Assembly (NCBI GenBank): GCA_963726105.1
Contig: CAVSBJ010000004.1
Coordinates: forward strand, 248,001-312,000
Direction of reading: 5' to 3'
Length of the DNA stretch: 64,000 nt
Source of the DNA: Roseiarcus sp963726105
GTDB lineage: Bacteria > Pseudomonadota > Alphaproteobacteria > Rhizobiales > Beijerinckiaceae
Below are positions 27,192 to 36,882 of this stretch, in pieces (the first letter of the stretch is position 1; each line of letters begins with the position of its first letter). The notes below the pieces were generated by a model, which made no database searches, was not told the DNA's origin, and saw only the letters and a program-made list of their open reading frames with translations. The position numbers and the translations under genes are program-made.

Positions 27192-28740
27192 GAAGAGCCT
27201 CTGTCATTTCGACCGTCGCCGCCGGGTCGCCGTGCACGCCGCCCATGAGCAGGCCGATCTCCTCGATCGAAACCTCGCCGACCTTCATCGGCGCCGACAG
27301 GCGGCCGAGGTTGATGACGGCGATCGTGTCGCAAAGCGTGAGCAGCTCATCGAGGTCCTGCGAGATGACCATGACCGCCGAACCGCGCGCCGCGAGATCG
27401 ACGATCGCCTGATGGATGGCGGCGGCCGCGCCCGCGTCCACGCCCCACGTCGGCTGGCAGACGACCAGCGCCTCCGGCTGCTGCAGGATCTCGCGGCCCA
27501 TGATGAATTTCTGCAAATTTCCGCCCGAGAGGGAGCCCGCGAGCGCGCCCGGGCCGGTCGCTTTCACGGCGTAGGCTCCAATCACGCCGGCGGCATAGTT
27601 GGTCGCCTTGCCGGGATCGATGAGGCCGAAGCGCACCATGTCCATGCGGTCGCGTCCGGTCAGCGCGCCGTTGTCGGTGAGCGAGAACTCGCCGACCGCC
27701 GCGTGGCCGTTGCGCTCCTCGGGAACCGCGCATAAGCCCAAGGTGCGCCGCTCGGTGACGCCGAGCCGCCCGACCTGCCGGCCCGCGAGCGTGATCGCCT
27801 CAGGCGCCGGGGCCGGCGTCTCGCCGCTCATCGCGCTCATCAGTTCGTTCTGTCCGTTTCCGGCGACGCCGGCGACGCCGAAGATCTCGCCGGCCCTCAC
27901 GTTGAGCGCGACGTCCTTGAGCGCCACGCCGAACTCGCTTGGCTTTGGCATGGTCAGGCCTTGCGCCGACAGCTTTGGATCCCCGAAGCCGCGGCTCATC
28001 GGCTTGGCGATTTCCTTCAGGTTGGCGCCGATCATCATCTCAGCCATCGAGCGCGAGGTCTCGCGCTTCGGGTCGCAATGGGCGACCACCTTGCCGCCGC
28101 GCAGGATGGTCGCCGTGTCGCAGAGCGCCACGATCTCGTGCAGCTTGTGGGAGATGTAGAGGATCGAGCAGCCGCCCGCCGCCAGTTTTCGCAAGGTCTC
28201 GAACAATTGCTCGACTTCCTGCGGCGTGAGCACCGAGGTGGGCTCGTCCATGATCAGGAGTTTCGGATTGAGCAACAAGGCGCGCACGATCTCGATGCGC
28301 TGGCGTTCGCCGACGCTGAGCGTGGAGACGACGCGGCGAGGATCGAGCTTGAGGTGGTAAGCTTCCAGCACCCGATTGAATTCGGCGAGCAGTTCGCGTG
28401 GCGAGAGACGCGCATCGAGGCCGAGCGCGATGTTTTCGAGCACCGTCATAGCCTCGAACAGCGAGAAGTGCTGGAACACCATGCCGATGCCGAGGCGCCG
28501 AGCCGCGCGTGGATTGGAGATGCGGACGGCCGAGCCGTCGAAGACGATCTCGCCCTCGTCGGGCGCGAGGATGCCATAGATCATCTTGACCAGGGTCGAT
28601 TTTCCCGCGCCGTTCTCGCCGAGCAGGGCGTGGATCTCGCCCGGTCTCACGCTCAAATTGACGTTGTCGTTTGCGCGGACGCCCGGAAAGGACTTGCTGA
28701 CGCCGACGAGCTTCAAGCGCAAGGGAGCTTCGACAGTCAC
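27175..28740 (-). CDS. ABC transporter ATP-binding protein, two nucleotide-binding domains
   Basis: A 521-residue tandem ATPase of the sugar/nucleoside importer type (RbsA/YufO-like). Domain 1 has Walker A GENGAGKST, signature LSVGERQR and Walker B LLIMDEPTSVLTP. Domain 2 is degenerate as usual: GVAGNGQNE instead of a full Walker A, signature LSGGNLQK, and a Walker B in which Cys replaces the acidic residue (ALVVCQPTWGVD). It is first in the operon. The 269 bases upstream (28741-29009) hold no gene and presumably the promoter; no operator can be named. Confidence 0.93.
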   Translation of the reverse strand: MTVEAPLRLKLVGVSKSFPGVRANDNVNLSVRPGEIHALLGENGAGKSTLVKMIYGILAPDEGEIVFDGSAVRISNPRAARRLGIGMVFQHFSLFEAMTVLENIALGLDARLSPRELLAEFNRVLEAYHLKLDPRRVVSTLSVGERQRIEIVRALLLNPKLLIMDEPTSVLTPQEVEQLFETLRKLAAGGCSILYISHKLHEIVALCDTATILRGGKVVAHCDPKRETSRSMAEMMIGANLKEIAKPMSRGFGDPKLSAQGLTMPKPSEFGVALKDVALNVRAGEIFGVAGVAGNGQNELMSAMSGETPAPAPEAITLAGRQVGRLGVTERRTLGLCAVPEERNGHAAVGEFSLTDNGALTGRDRMDMVRFGLIDPGKATNYAAGVIGAYAVKATGPGALAGSLSGGNLQKFIMGREILQQPEALVVCQPTWGVDAGAAAAIHQAIVDLAARGSAVMVISQDLDELLTLCDTIAVINLGRLSAPMKVGEVSIEEIGLLMGGVHGDPAATVEMTEALHAHQA

Positions 28741-29009
28741 CTCAACTTCACCTCGCTCCCGAGCCCTCTCAGGCCGCGCTCGAACCCGTCACGACGCAAA
28801 AATCGTACCGGCGTTCTGGCCCTTTGCGAGGCAGCGGCTCCAGACGAGCGATTTCCCCGCGCGCCTTTGATCGCCAGACGCCCATGTTTCCGGCGACCCT
28901 AGCGGGGACTGCTGAAGTGTCAAATGAATTGGCGGCCATCGGGCGGCACTATCGCGCGGGATTACGGAAGACGTGATGCGACGGTGTCTGCGGGACGCTC
29001 CGGCCGTGT

Positions 29010-30959
29010 TTACTCCTCTGGCAGCCCGGCCTTGAGCAGGGCTTCACGAAAACCCGGCGGCCAGTTGATAAAGCTAGGGATACGCATGTGAAACCACGCC
29101 ACGGAGAGTTTGGGATCCAATTTCATCGCCTCCGCCAGCGCGACCTTCGCCTCCGGCATTTTGTCCGCGGCCGCGTAGAACGCCGCAAGGCAGGTGTAGG
29201 ACGTAATCGTTCGAGTCCCCAGTCGATGGCTTTGAGGCCTTCCTGGATCGCCGCATCGTATTGCCCCAGCGCCAGAAGGTCTCTGCCTATATTCATGCGC
29301 CAAACTCCGAGACTTGAATCGCGGGGACTGATCTTGATGGCCTGCTCGAGATGCGACCTCGATTGCTCATAGCGGCCGAGCAGCTCTTCCCCGACGGCCA
29401 TCGGAAAGTAGGCGGAGGCAGAACTGGGATCGGCGCGAAGCGATGCCTCGGCCTCCGCAATGACTTCGTTCGCGGACGCGTCGTTCGGTTTCGCTTTTAG
29501 CAAGAGCAGATAGGCCTTGACAGAATGCGCGCGGGCTTGGTTCGGATCGAGCAGAAGAGCTTTGTTAGCCCGCTGCATCCCCCGCGCATAGAGGTCCACC
29601 TGCTGGTCGGACCAACCCAAGGTATAGTCCACCGAGTCGACGTACGCGGCGCCCGCGAGAGCATCGGCATTCGCTGGATCGAGATTCAACGCTTGCTCGA
29701 ATAAGTCTCTCGCCCCGAAACGAGTGGCTTTCGTGTAGGATTGGTTGAGAAGCGCGAGACCGCGCATCGTCAGATCAACGGCGTCGGGATTTCGTGGTCG
29801 GTCGTGCAGACTGCGCTGGGCTTCGGCGTTCACCAGCTCGACCTGAAGCGCGCGGGCGAGGCGCTCGACCACTTCGTCCTCGAGCTTGAACAGGTCCACG
29901 ACGTCTTCATCGAATCGATCCGCCCAGAGATGCGCGCCGGTTTCCGCGTCGATCAGCTGAGCATTGACGCGTACTCGGTTGGCGTCCCGTTGCACGGAGC
30001 CTTCAAGCACGTAGCGCACGCCGAGGTCCTTGCCGATCGCCCTGGCGTCGAGGCTCTTGCCCTTGAAGGTGAAGGCGGTGTTGCGGGCGATGACGAAGCT
30101 GTTGTGGAGACGCGACAGGTCCGTGGTGAGGTTCTCGGTGACGCCGTCGGCGAAATAGTCTTGGGCAGGATCGCCGGAGAGATTGGCGAAAGGCAGCACG
30201 ACGATGGAGAGACGCGGCGCCTCCGGGGACGCCTTCGCAACGGCTGCGGGTCGATTCTCGTTGAGGAACCACCACGCGCCGCCTCCGATCAGAACGAGCA
30301 ATGCGGCGAGCGCTGCAGGAAGCGGCGTCAGCGCCAGACGCTTTTTCGGCGGCGCGGGCGTCACCGGATCCGCCGTTTTCGCGTGGGACGCCGACCCGCA
30401 GCGAATAGACTCTTATCGGCTCGGCGATGTTCTTGAGTTGGGTTGGACCAAGATCGGCGACCGCGAGATCGAGCCGTCCTTTGATCTGCCGATAAGCGTC
30501 CTCGGAAAGACAGATCGCGCCGGGCGCAGCGATCCCTTCCAATCGCGCGGCGATGTTGACGCCGTCGCCCATCAGGTCGCCATCGCTTTCTTCGACGACG
30601 TCGCCGAGATGAATGCCGATGCGAAATTCGATGCGTTTGTCCGGCGACACGCCGGCATTGCGCTCGACCATGCTGTGCTGCACTTCGAGTGCGCAGCGCA
30701 CGGAGTCAACGACGCTGCGGAACTCAACGACGCTGCCGTCGCCGGTGCGCTTGACGATGCGGCCATGATGGACGGAGATCGTGGGATCGATCAGGTCGCT
30801 GCGCAGCGCGCGTAGTCGCGCCAGAGTTCGATCTTCGTCCGCACCCGCGAGCCGGCTATAGCCGACCACGTCCGAAACCAGAATCGCTGCTATTTTCCGG
30901 TTCTCGCTTATGGCGCGGCCCTCTGCGGCTTTGAGACTAGCACAGAAAGCGCGTAACAA
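29010..30959 (-). pseudogene. Class III adenylate cyclase-TPR protein, two frameshifts
   Basis: Three frames together encode one protein of about 650 residues. The first (from 30959) is a class III cyclase domain: ILVSDVVGYSRL (metal Asp), RTGDGSVVEF (second Asp), LMGDGVNIAARLE (Asn/Arg). The second (to about 29235) has one membrane helix (LPAALAALLVLIGGGAWWF) then a FlgO/TolB-like periplasmic region (LSIVVLPFANLSGDPAQDYF, RYVLEGSVQR) and TPR repeats. The third carries the last TPR (AAFYAAADKMPEAKVALAEA) to 29010. The frame changes near 30365-30400 (+1) and near 29225-29240 (-1). This domain order is common in Rhizobiales. The true start codon is unclear; TTG at 30959 is the furthest. Confidence 0.8.
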
Positions 30960-31048
30960 GCCGCCGGCAAGTTCTTCGGCTCCTTCTTGACGACAGTTTC
31001 ATGTTACTGACCGCTCCTTGCGATCCCTCAGGTCGAGACCCGTGCCCG

Positions 31049-31222
31049 ATGTCCGCCCCATCCCCTCGCCCCTACGACGAGGCGCTGCTGCGCCGCACCT
31101 TCGACGTCGCCAGCCGATCGCGCGCGGCCGGCGATCATCCGTTCGGCTGCTTGCTCGCCGACGCTCGGCGGCCCCCGACGTCTGGCAATGCCACGGCGAT
31201 GGCTGGGTCGGCGCCGCAGTGA
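31049..31222 (+). pseudogene. Truncated nucleoside deaminase (N-terminal fragment)
   Basis: The first roughly 39 codons match the N-terminus of CDA-fold nucleoside/guanine deaminases: PYDEALLRRTFDVASRSRAA then GDHPFGCLLADA. After about 31170 the similarity stops and the catalytic HAE and PCxxC motifs are absent; the frame closes at 31222. The sequence then leads into a dispersed repeat at 31275. It looks like a gene cut by recombination. Purine deamination would fit with xdh and the BMP importer, but this copy cannot be active. Confidence 0.6.
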
Positions 31223-31274
31223 ACCAGGGAGCGCGTCGTTTTCGCCATCGACCTCGAGAGGGAACAGAATTCCT

Positions 31275-31388
31275 GATTCGAATCGGCTGTAACCCATTGA
31301 AAAGTCCCGATTCCAAAAAATAAACGCTAGTCGATGCGAGTAAATCTACTTGCGTTTAGGCGCGTTTAAGAGCGTTTACTGGCGTTTG
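31275..31388. repeat. Dispersed repeat, copy 1 (inverted partner at 38803-38908)
   Basis: This shares with the reverse complement of 38803-38908 an exact 23-base core (31291-31313 versus 38872-38894), an AAATAAACG block and GTTTAGGCGCGTTT, in the same order and spacing. The tail contains several GCGTTTA-like subrepeats. The two copies face each other across 7.5 kb. They could be attachment sites or ends of an unrecognised element, or a genus-specific intergenic repeat. No recombinase gene lies between them. The remainder of 31223-31618 shows nothing else. Confidence 0.7.
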
Positions 31389-31618
31389 TTGATGGCGGTT
31401 GGGTCGTCGGATTTCGAACCGGCGTCCTTGGCCCGGAGAGCCGTGCGGCGGGCCGGTTCCTGATGGAATGCGCGAGCCTCGGCTGCGGATTGTCATCGCT
31501 TTTTCACGCCCGCGTGTCTATGAATCCTCGCGGGGATCTTTGGGTCCTTACTCTCGGCGCAGTCGACCACCCGCTCGACGACGCTTTCCTACAAAGCGCA
31601 TATCGGGCGGAGGTGCAG

Positions 31619-32668
31619 ATGACGGTAACGGAAACGAGAACCGAAGCGCGGTCGGCGCGCGACTGGGCGCAGGCGATCCTCCCTTATCGCCGCGCGAGCG
31701 CCGTCCGCGGCGTGTTCGAGCTTATCGTCACCTTCCCGCCTTTTGTCGCGATCTGGGCCGCGATGATGATCTCCGCGCATCATGGCCAGTTTTGGCTTTC
31801 GTTCGCGCTGGCGCCGCTTGCCGCCGGGCTGCTCATTCGCCTGTTCCTGATCCAGCACGATTGCGGGCACGGTTCGTTCCTTCCGAACAAGCTCGCAAAC
31901 GACTGGGTGGGCCGCGCGATCGGCGTCCTGACGATGACGCCCTACGATCACTGGCGGCGCTGCCACGCGATCCATCACGCCACATCCGGCAATCTCGACC
32001 GACGCGGCATCGGCGACATCAAGACGCTGACGGTGCGTGAGTATTTCGCGCGCAACTGGCGCGACCGGCTGCGCTATCGGCTCTATCGCCATCCCCTGGT
32101 GATGTTCGGGCTGGGCCCAGCTTATGTGTTCCTGTTGGAGAACCGCTTGCCACTTGGCTTCGAGCGCCAGGGGCGCATGCCTTGGCTCAGCACGATGTCC
32201 ACCAACGCCGGGATCCTGCTTGTGGCAGGTATCCTGATCCTGTGCGTGGGCTTCACAACGTTGCTGATCGTGCATCTGCCGATTGTCGTGCTCGCCGCGA
32301 CGATGGGCGTGTGGCTGTTCTACGTCCAGCATCAGTTCGAGGCGACGACATGGCACGAGGCGGCGGATTGGAGCCAGCCTGAAGCGGCGCTGCACGGCAG
32401 TTCGCATTACGACCTGCCGCTGCCGTTGCGCTGGTTCAGCGCCAATATCGGCGTGCATCACGTGCATCACCTGTCGAGCGGCGTTCCCTTTTATCGGCTT
32501 CCCGAGGTGTTGCGGACCTATCCTGAGCTGCGCGAGGTCGGCCGGCTGACGCTGTGGCAAAGCCTCGTTTGCGTTCGTCTCACGCTATGGGACGAGGAAA
32601 CGCGGCGGCTGTTGTCGTTTCGCGAAGCGCGCGCGGCGCATGCCTCCCGGCGGCCGAAAGCGGCCTGA
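31619..32668 (+). CDS. Fatty acid desaturase (membrane di-iron type)
   Basis: A 349-residue integral membrane desaturase. The three histidine boxes that bind the di-iron centre are HDCGH (80-84), HAIHH (116-120) and HHVHH (280-284), with four to six hydrophobic helices around them (LIVTFPPFVAIWAAMMI, FALAPLAAGLLIRLFLI, ILLVAGILILCVGF, LPIVVLAATMGVWLF). The ATG at 31619 has a perfect GGAGG five bases upstream; earlier in-frame starts add 52 residues with no family match. It would introduce a cis double bond into membrane acyl chains, probably in the DesA/omega-6-like group. Regiospecificity cannot be read from sequence. Confidence 0.9.
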   Translation: MTVTETRTEARSARDWAQAILPYRRASAVRGVFELIVTFPPFVAIWAAMMISAHHGQFWLSFALAPLAAGLLIRLFLIQHDCGHGSFLPNKLANDWVGRAIGVLTMTPYDHWRRCHAIHHATSGNLDRRGIGDIKTLTVREYFARNWRDRLRYRLYRHPLVMFGLGPAYVFLLENRLPLGFERQGRMPWLSTMSTNAGILLVAGILILCVGFTTLLIVHLPIVVLAATMGVWLFYVQHQFEATTWHEAADWSQPEAALHGSSHYDLPLPLRWFSANIGVHHVHHLSSGVPFYRLPEVLRTYPELREVGRLTLWQSLVCVRLTLWDEETRRLLSFREARAAHASRRPKAA

Positions 32669-32700
32669 TTCGATCGTTCTCGATCCGGAAAACTCGGGAA

Positions 32701-32718
32701 GGCCAGCGAGAACTGGCC
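32701..32718. terminator. Short hairpin between convergent desaturase and HlyD genes
   Basis: GGCCAG (32701-32706) pairs with CTGGCC (32713-32718) around a six-base loop, directly next to the HlyD stop at 32721 and 33 bases after the desaturase stop. There is no T run, so terminator function is only suggested by position. Confidence 0.35.
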
Positions 32719-32720
32719 GT

Positions 32721-34292
32721 CTACCTCTCCCTCAAGGCCTCGGATCCGATTTTGGCCAAAGGCGAAAGCAAGTAGTCGATCACGCGGCGGGAGTCGGTCC
32801 GGATTTCGACGGTGGCGGTCATGCCGGGGGTCAATGGGATGGTCGCGTTATCGATTTTCATCGCGCTTTCGTCGAGAGACACGGTCACTGGAAAAACGAA
32901 GCTCTCGGGCTGACCGGGGGCGGTGGGCGCCTCGGGCGCCACGTTGGCCGTCGCGGTGGCGTTGGCGAGCCCGCGTTTGGCGTCTTGTTCGGCGATGGCG
33001 GCGGAAGCGATGTTGACGACCTTGCCATGCAGCGCGCCGAAGCGCGTGAACGGGAAGGCGTCGATCTTGATCACTGCGTCCTGGCCGGGCTTGACGAAGC
33101 CGATATCGAGATTGGCCACCAGCGCCTCGACCTGAAGCTTGCCGCCGATCGGCGTCAGCACGATGAGCTGCTGGCCGGTGGTGACGACCTGGCCGACCGT
33201 GGTGACGGCCATCTGCTGAACCACGCCGTCCGTAGGCGCATAAAGCCGGGTGCGAGCGAGACGTGCGTCCGCTTTGGCGAGCGCCTGCCGCGCCTCGTCC
33301 GCCTTGCGCGCCGCGTCAGCAAGCTTGTTCTCGTTGTCGGCAATGAACTGGGAGACCGTTTTGGCCTTTTCGCTGCGCACCGACCGGATCGCCGCGTCGG
33401 TTTCAATCAGCTGGCCTTGGTCGGACGCGAGCGCCGCCTCATCCTTTTCCAGCTCCTCCTTGGCGTTATAAAGGTCGATCTTTGTGCCAACGTTGAGGTC
33501 GATAGCCTGCTGCCTGGTCGAGACGCGTTGGTTTAAAGTCTCCATCAGTTTGTTTTGGAAAGCGATGCTCATGTTGAGGCGTTTTTGGGTCGCCAGCTTT
33601 TCCGCCATCTGCCTATCGAGCGCCTTGAGGGCGTCCGAGAGCTGACCGAGATCCGCACGCAATACCGCTTCTTCCCGCAACTGGAACTGTTCGGGCAAGG
33701 CCCCGTCCCAGGCGATCTTCAATTCGGCCTGGCCCGCTAGACTTTCGACCGAGCCTGAGTCGGCCCCCGGCGCCGCATCGTCGTTGCTGCGAGCGTCAAG
33801 CCGGTCCTGCGCGCGCTGGACCTCACTCTCTGCAGCTCGCACAGCGTTGATCGCATAACGGCGCCGTGCGATCTCGGCCAGACTCGCATTAAGCGTATTC
33901 TGAGCGCTTAGCGCGTCGGCGTCGGCCTCCGCCGGATCCAGCTCCAAGAGCAGATCTCCCATCTTGACGGTTTGGCCTCTCTTGACGTGGATCGCAGCGA
34001 TCTTGCCCGGATCAAGTGGCTCGATCACCTTGGCGTAGCTGACGGTCTCGATCTTGCCAGGCGCCGTCGCATGGACGTCCAGCCGGCCGAAATAGGACCA
34101 GACCAGCGCCGCAAGCGCGAAGGCGCTGATCGTGGCCATCAGCGCGATCGGCAGCGGAGGGGGCGGAGTTTCCAGGATTTCGAGCGCGGCCGGCAGGAAT
34201 TCGCGGTCGCGCCCCGTGACCACGATCGGAGGCGGCCGCGAAGGTCGGGGCTGCGGCGGGGGCGCGACCGGGGGCGCAGCGCGTTCGTTCAT
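32721..34292 (-). CDS. HlyD-family type I secretion membrane fusion protein
   Basis: A 523-residue adaptor linking an inner-membrane exporter to a TolC-like outer-membrane channel. It has a Pro-rich cytoplasmic N-terminus, one membrane helix (about 50-72, LPIALMATISAFALAALVWS), the biotinyl-lipoyl half-motif GKIETVSYAKVIEPLDPGKI, long coiled-coil hairpin segments rich in Gln/Glu/Lys (about 150-340), LYAPTDGVVQQMAVTTVGQV, and a C-terminal beta-barrel domain (GMTATVEIRTDSRRVIDYLL). The ATG at 34292 overlaps the ABC gene stop by four bases; a start at 34328 lies inside that gene and is less likely. Confidence 0.92.
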   Translation of the reverse strand: MNERAAPPVAPPPQPRPSRPPPIVVTGRDREFLPAALEILETPPPPLPIALMATISAFALAALVWSYFGRLDVHATAPGKIETVSYAKVIEPLDPGKIAAIHVKRGQTVKMGDLLLELDPAEADADALSAQNTLNASLAEIARRRYAINAVRAAESEVQRAQDRLDARSNDDAAPGADSGSVESLAGQAELKIAWDGALPEQFQLREEAVLRADLGQLSDALKALDRQMAEKLATQKRLNMSIAFQNKLMETLNQRVSTRQQAIDLNVGTKIDLYNAKEELEKDEAALASDQGQLIETDAAIRSVRSEKAKTVSQFIADNENKLADAARKADEARQALAKADARLARTRLYAPTDGVVQQMAVTTVGQVVTTGQQLIVLTPIGGKLQVEALVANLDIGFVKPGQDAVIKIDAFPFTRFGALHGKVVNIASAAIAEQDAKRGLANATATANVAPEAPTAPGQPESFVFPVTVSLDESAMKIDNATIPLTPGMTATVEIRTDSRRVIDYLLSPLAKIGSEALRER

Positions 34293-36460
34293 GCTGGCGC
34301 CCTCACATGGTCGGACTGCAGCGCCCAAAGACGCGCATAAAGTCCGTTCGTTTGACGGAGAAGCTCGTCATGCCCGCCGACCTCGACGATCTCGCCTCTC
34401 AGCATTCCTACGATCCGGGAGCAGGGGCGGACCGCCGCCAGGCGATGAGCAATGATGATGACGGTGCGTCCGCGCACGATCGAACGCATGTTGTCCTGAA
34501 TGATCCGTTCGCTCTCATAGTCGAGCGCCGAGGTCGCCTCGTCCAGAATGAGAACGCGGGGATTCGTCACGAGCGCCCTGGCGATCGCGATACGTTGACG
34601 CTGGCCGCCCGAAAGATTGGCGCCGCGTTCTTCGATCATCGTGTCGTAGCCTTGCGGCAACTGAGCGATAAATTCGTCTGCGCCGGCGAGCCGAGCCGCT
34701 TGCATCACCACCACGCGCGGCATGGCGGGGTCGCCAAGCGCTATGTTCTCGTGGATGGTGCGGTTGAAAAGAAGGTTCTCCTGCAGCACGACCCCGATCT
34801 GCCGGCGCAGCCAGCCGGGATCCAGCTGCGCGATGTCGACGCCATCGAGCATCACCTGACCCGATTGCGGACTATACAGGCGCTGGACGAGCTTCGTGAG
34901 GGTGGACTTGCCAGATCCTGACGGGCCGACGATTCCAATCACCTCCCCGGACTCGATCGACAGCGAAACTTTTCGCAGCGCATCCGCCGCCTCGGGTCGG
35001 TACCGCATCGTCACGTCGCGAAACTCGATCGCGCCCCGCAGGGGCGGCAAGGTCAGAAGATTCTGCGGGACGGGCTCGGGCGGCGCGTTGAGGATGTCGC
35101 CCAGACGCGCGACAGACACCTGCACCTGCTGAAAATCCTGCCAAAGTTGCGACAGCCGCAGAATCGGCTGCACCACTTGGCTCGCGATCATGTTGAAGGC
35201 GATGAGTTCGCCGACCGTCATCGTCCCTTCGATCACCGATTGCGCGCCGACAAACAGGATCAACGCGGTGGTGATCTTGCTCACATACTGGATGAGGTTC
35301 TGCCCGAGCGCCCCTGAAACGCCAGCGTTGAAGGAGGTGCGGACGTAAGCCGCCAGCCGCTCCTCCCATTGCGCCTGCATCATCGGCTCGACGCTCGCCG
35401 CCTTGAGGGTCTGCGCACCAACGATTGATTCCACCAGAAATTGCTGCGATCGAGCGCCGCGGTTGAACTTCTCGTTGATTTGTTCGCGCAGCACCGGCCG
35501 AATGAGACTGGCGATGACGATATAGACCGGTATCGAAGCCAGGACGATCATCGTGAGCTTCACCGAATAGATGAACATCACGACGAAAAAGATCAGCGTG
35601 AAAACAAGATCGAGTAGCGAGGTCAGGCCTTGCCCGGTCAAAAAACTGCGGATTGTCTCGAGCTCGCGCATACGGGCGACCGTCTGCCCGGCCGGGCGGG
35701 TCTCAAAATACGCGAGGGGCAGGCGAAAGAGGTGATGGAACAGCCGCCGACCGAGTTCGACATCGATCCGATTGGTGGTGTGGCTCAGCGTATAGGTGCG
35801 CAGGAACTGGAGAATGGTCTCGAACAAGCCCAGCGTCACCATGCCGATCACCAGCACGATCAGCGTCGAAAGGCCTTTGTGAACCAGCACCTTGTCGACG
35901 ACCAGCTGGAAAAAGATGGGCGTCGCCAGAGCGAACAACTGCACGAACAGCGACGCGACCATGACATGGGCGAGCGGGCGCCGGTAACGGAGAATCGAGG
36001 GCCAGAACCAGCGGAACCCGAATGTGGTGGGATCGATCCCCACCCCGCCAAATCGGCGCGTGATCAGGATCAGGTCCCCTGAAGACAGCGCGGCTATGTC
36101 CTCCAGCGACAATTCTTGCGCTGTGCGGGCGACTGGATCGACCAGCCTCGCCGTCCCCTTGGTCGAACCCGCGCCCAGGACTGCGAAACCACCGTCCTTT
36201 AGACTTACGATAGCCGGATAAGGAACGCCGCCAAGGCGCTTGGCGGTCACTCCGCGAAGGATGCGCGACTTCAGCTGAAGGACATTCGCTCCGCGAACGA
36301 TATCCTCAGCTTGCGCCGCGCGGCCGGTCAGGGCAAGTTGGTGTCTCAGCTGCGTCGGATCGCCGGCGATACGATAGTACCCCGCCACCAACGAAAGCCC
36401 ACACAGCCCCGAGTCCAACAATTGTGCCGGCGCGGGAGATCCCATCTCGCTCTTGCCCAT
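34289..36460 (-). CDS. Type I secretion ABC exporter with degenerate C39-like domain
   Basis: A 723-residue HlyB/LapB-type exporter. Residues 10-140 form a C39 peptidase-like domain in which the catalytic Cys position is Ser (LLDSGLCGLSLV) and the His position is not conserved, so it should dock rather than cleave substrate, as in RTX exporters. Six membrane helices follow (about 155-440). The ATPase domain has Walker A GPSGSGKST (512-520), signature LSGGQRQR, Walker B VLILDEATSALD and the H-loop IIIAHRL. It is the first gene of a two-gene operon with HlyD. No TolC and no Gly/Asp-rich RTX substrate is encoded in the window. Confidence 0.93.
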   Translation of the reverse strand: MGKSEMGSPAPAQLLDSGLCGLSLVAGYYRIAGDPTQLRHQLALTGRAAQAEDIVRGANVLQLKSRILRGVTAKRLGGVPYPAIVSLKDGGFAVLGAGSTKGTARLVDPVARTAQELSLEDIAALSSGDLILITRRFGGVGIDPTTFGFRWFWPSILRYRRPLAHVMVASLFVQLFALATPIFFQLVVDKVLVHKGLSTLIVLVIGMVTLGLFETILQFLRTYTLSHTTNRIDVELGRRLFHHLFRLPLAYFETRPAGQTVARMRELETIRSFLTGQGLTSLLDLVFTLIFFVVMFIYSVKLTMIVLASIPVYIVIASLIRPVLREQINEKFNRGARSQQFLVESIVGAQTLKAASVEPMMQAQWEERLAAYVRTSFNAGVSGALGQNLIQYVSKITTALILFVGAQSVIEGTMTVGELIAFNMIASQVVQPILRLSQLWQDFQQVQVSVARLGDILNAPPEPVPQNLLTLPPLRGAIEFRDVTMRYRPEAADALRKVSLSIESGEVIGIVGPSGSGKSTLTKLVQRLYSPQSGQVMLDGVDIAQLDPGWLRRQIGVVLQENLLFNRTIHENIALGDPAMPRVVVMQAARLAGADEFIAQLPQGYDTMIEERGANLSGGQRQRIAIARALVTNPRVLILDEATSALDYESERIIQDNMRSIVRGRTVIIIAHRLAAVRPCSRIVGMLRGEIVEVGGHDELLRQTNGLYARLWALQSDHVRAPA

Positions 36461-36882
36461 TGCGGTGGTTTATCCAACTTATATCGTTATTTCCAATACT
36501 CGCGCAATGCCAATCTTTTCTGCGCGAATTTGAAAACGCCGCTCGCATACAGGCTCAGGGTCGAAATTGCCACACCATTCAACGCACGATGTCACGGGTG
36601 GCGTCGGTGATGTTCCCCTTCGCGGGTGGCGCGAGCTTGTCGAATTTGGATCGTCGTGTTCCTGAACTAAGCCCTGAACATTGCAGCGGACTTAAGGATA
36701 TCAATTGAGGCTCTTCGATCGAAGGCGGGCTGAGCCGCTCGCACTTGTGGCTGCGCCAAGGACGCGACGACCCCTTGCTGCCTCGCCCCCCCCAAAGGGG
36801 TATAGGATGGCTTCCGGGCCGGGAGGGGCTGGCAAATGGCGGCTCGGCCAGATCGGATCGTGCTTCGCACAAAGGAGGTTTC
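36461..36882. other. Intergenic region between divergent genes
   Basis: About 420 bases separate the exporter start from the DUF2277 gene. An AT-richer patch (36470-36540, containing TTATATCGTTATTTCC) may carry the exporter promoter, and a C7-AAAGGGG small hairpin occurs near 36787-36801. No coding potential is convincing. Confidence 0.4.

Noticed and set aside
31395..31430. tRNA T-arm-like sequence (GGTTCGAAATCC on the minus strand)
   Set aside because: The flanking bases do not form a T stem, anticodon arm or acceptor stem, so no tRNA can be folded.
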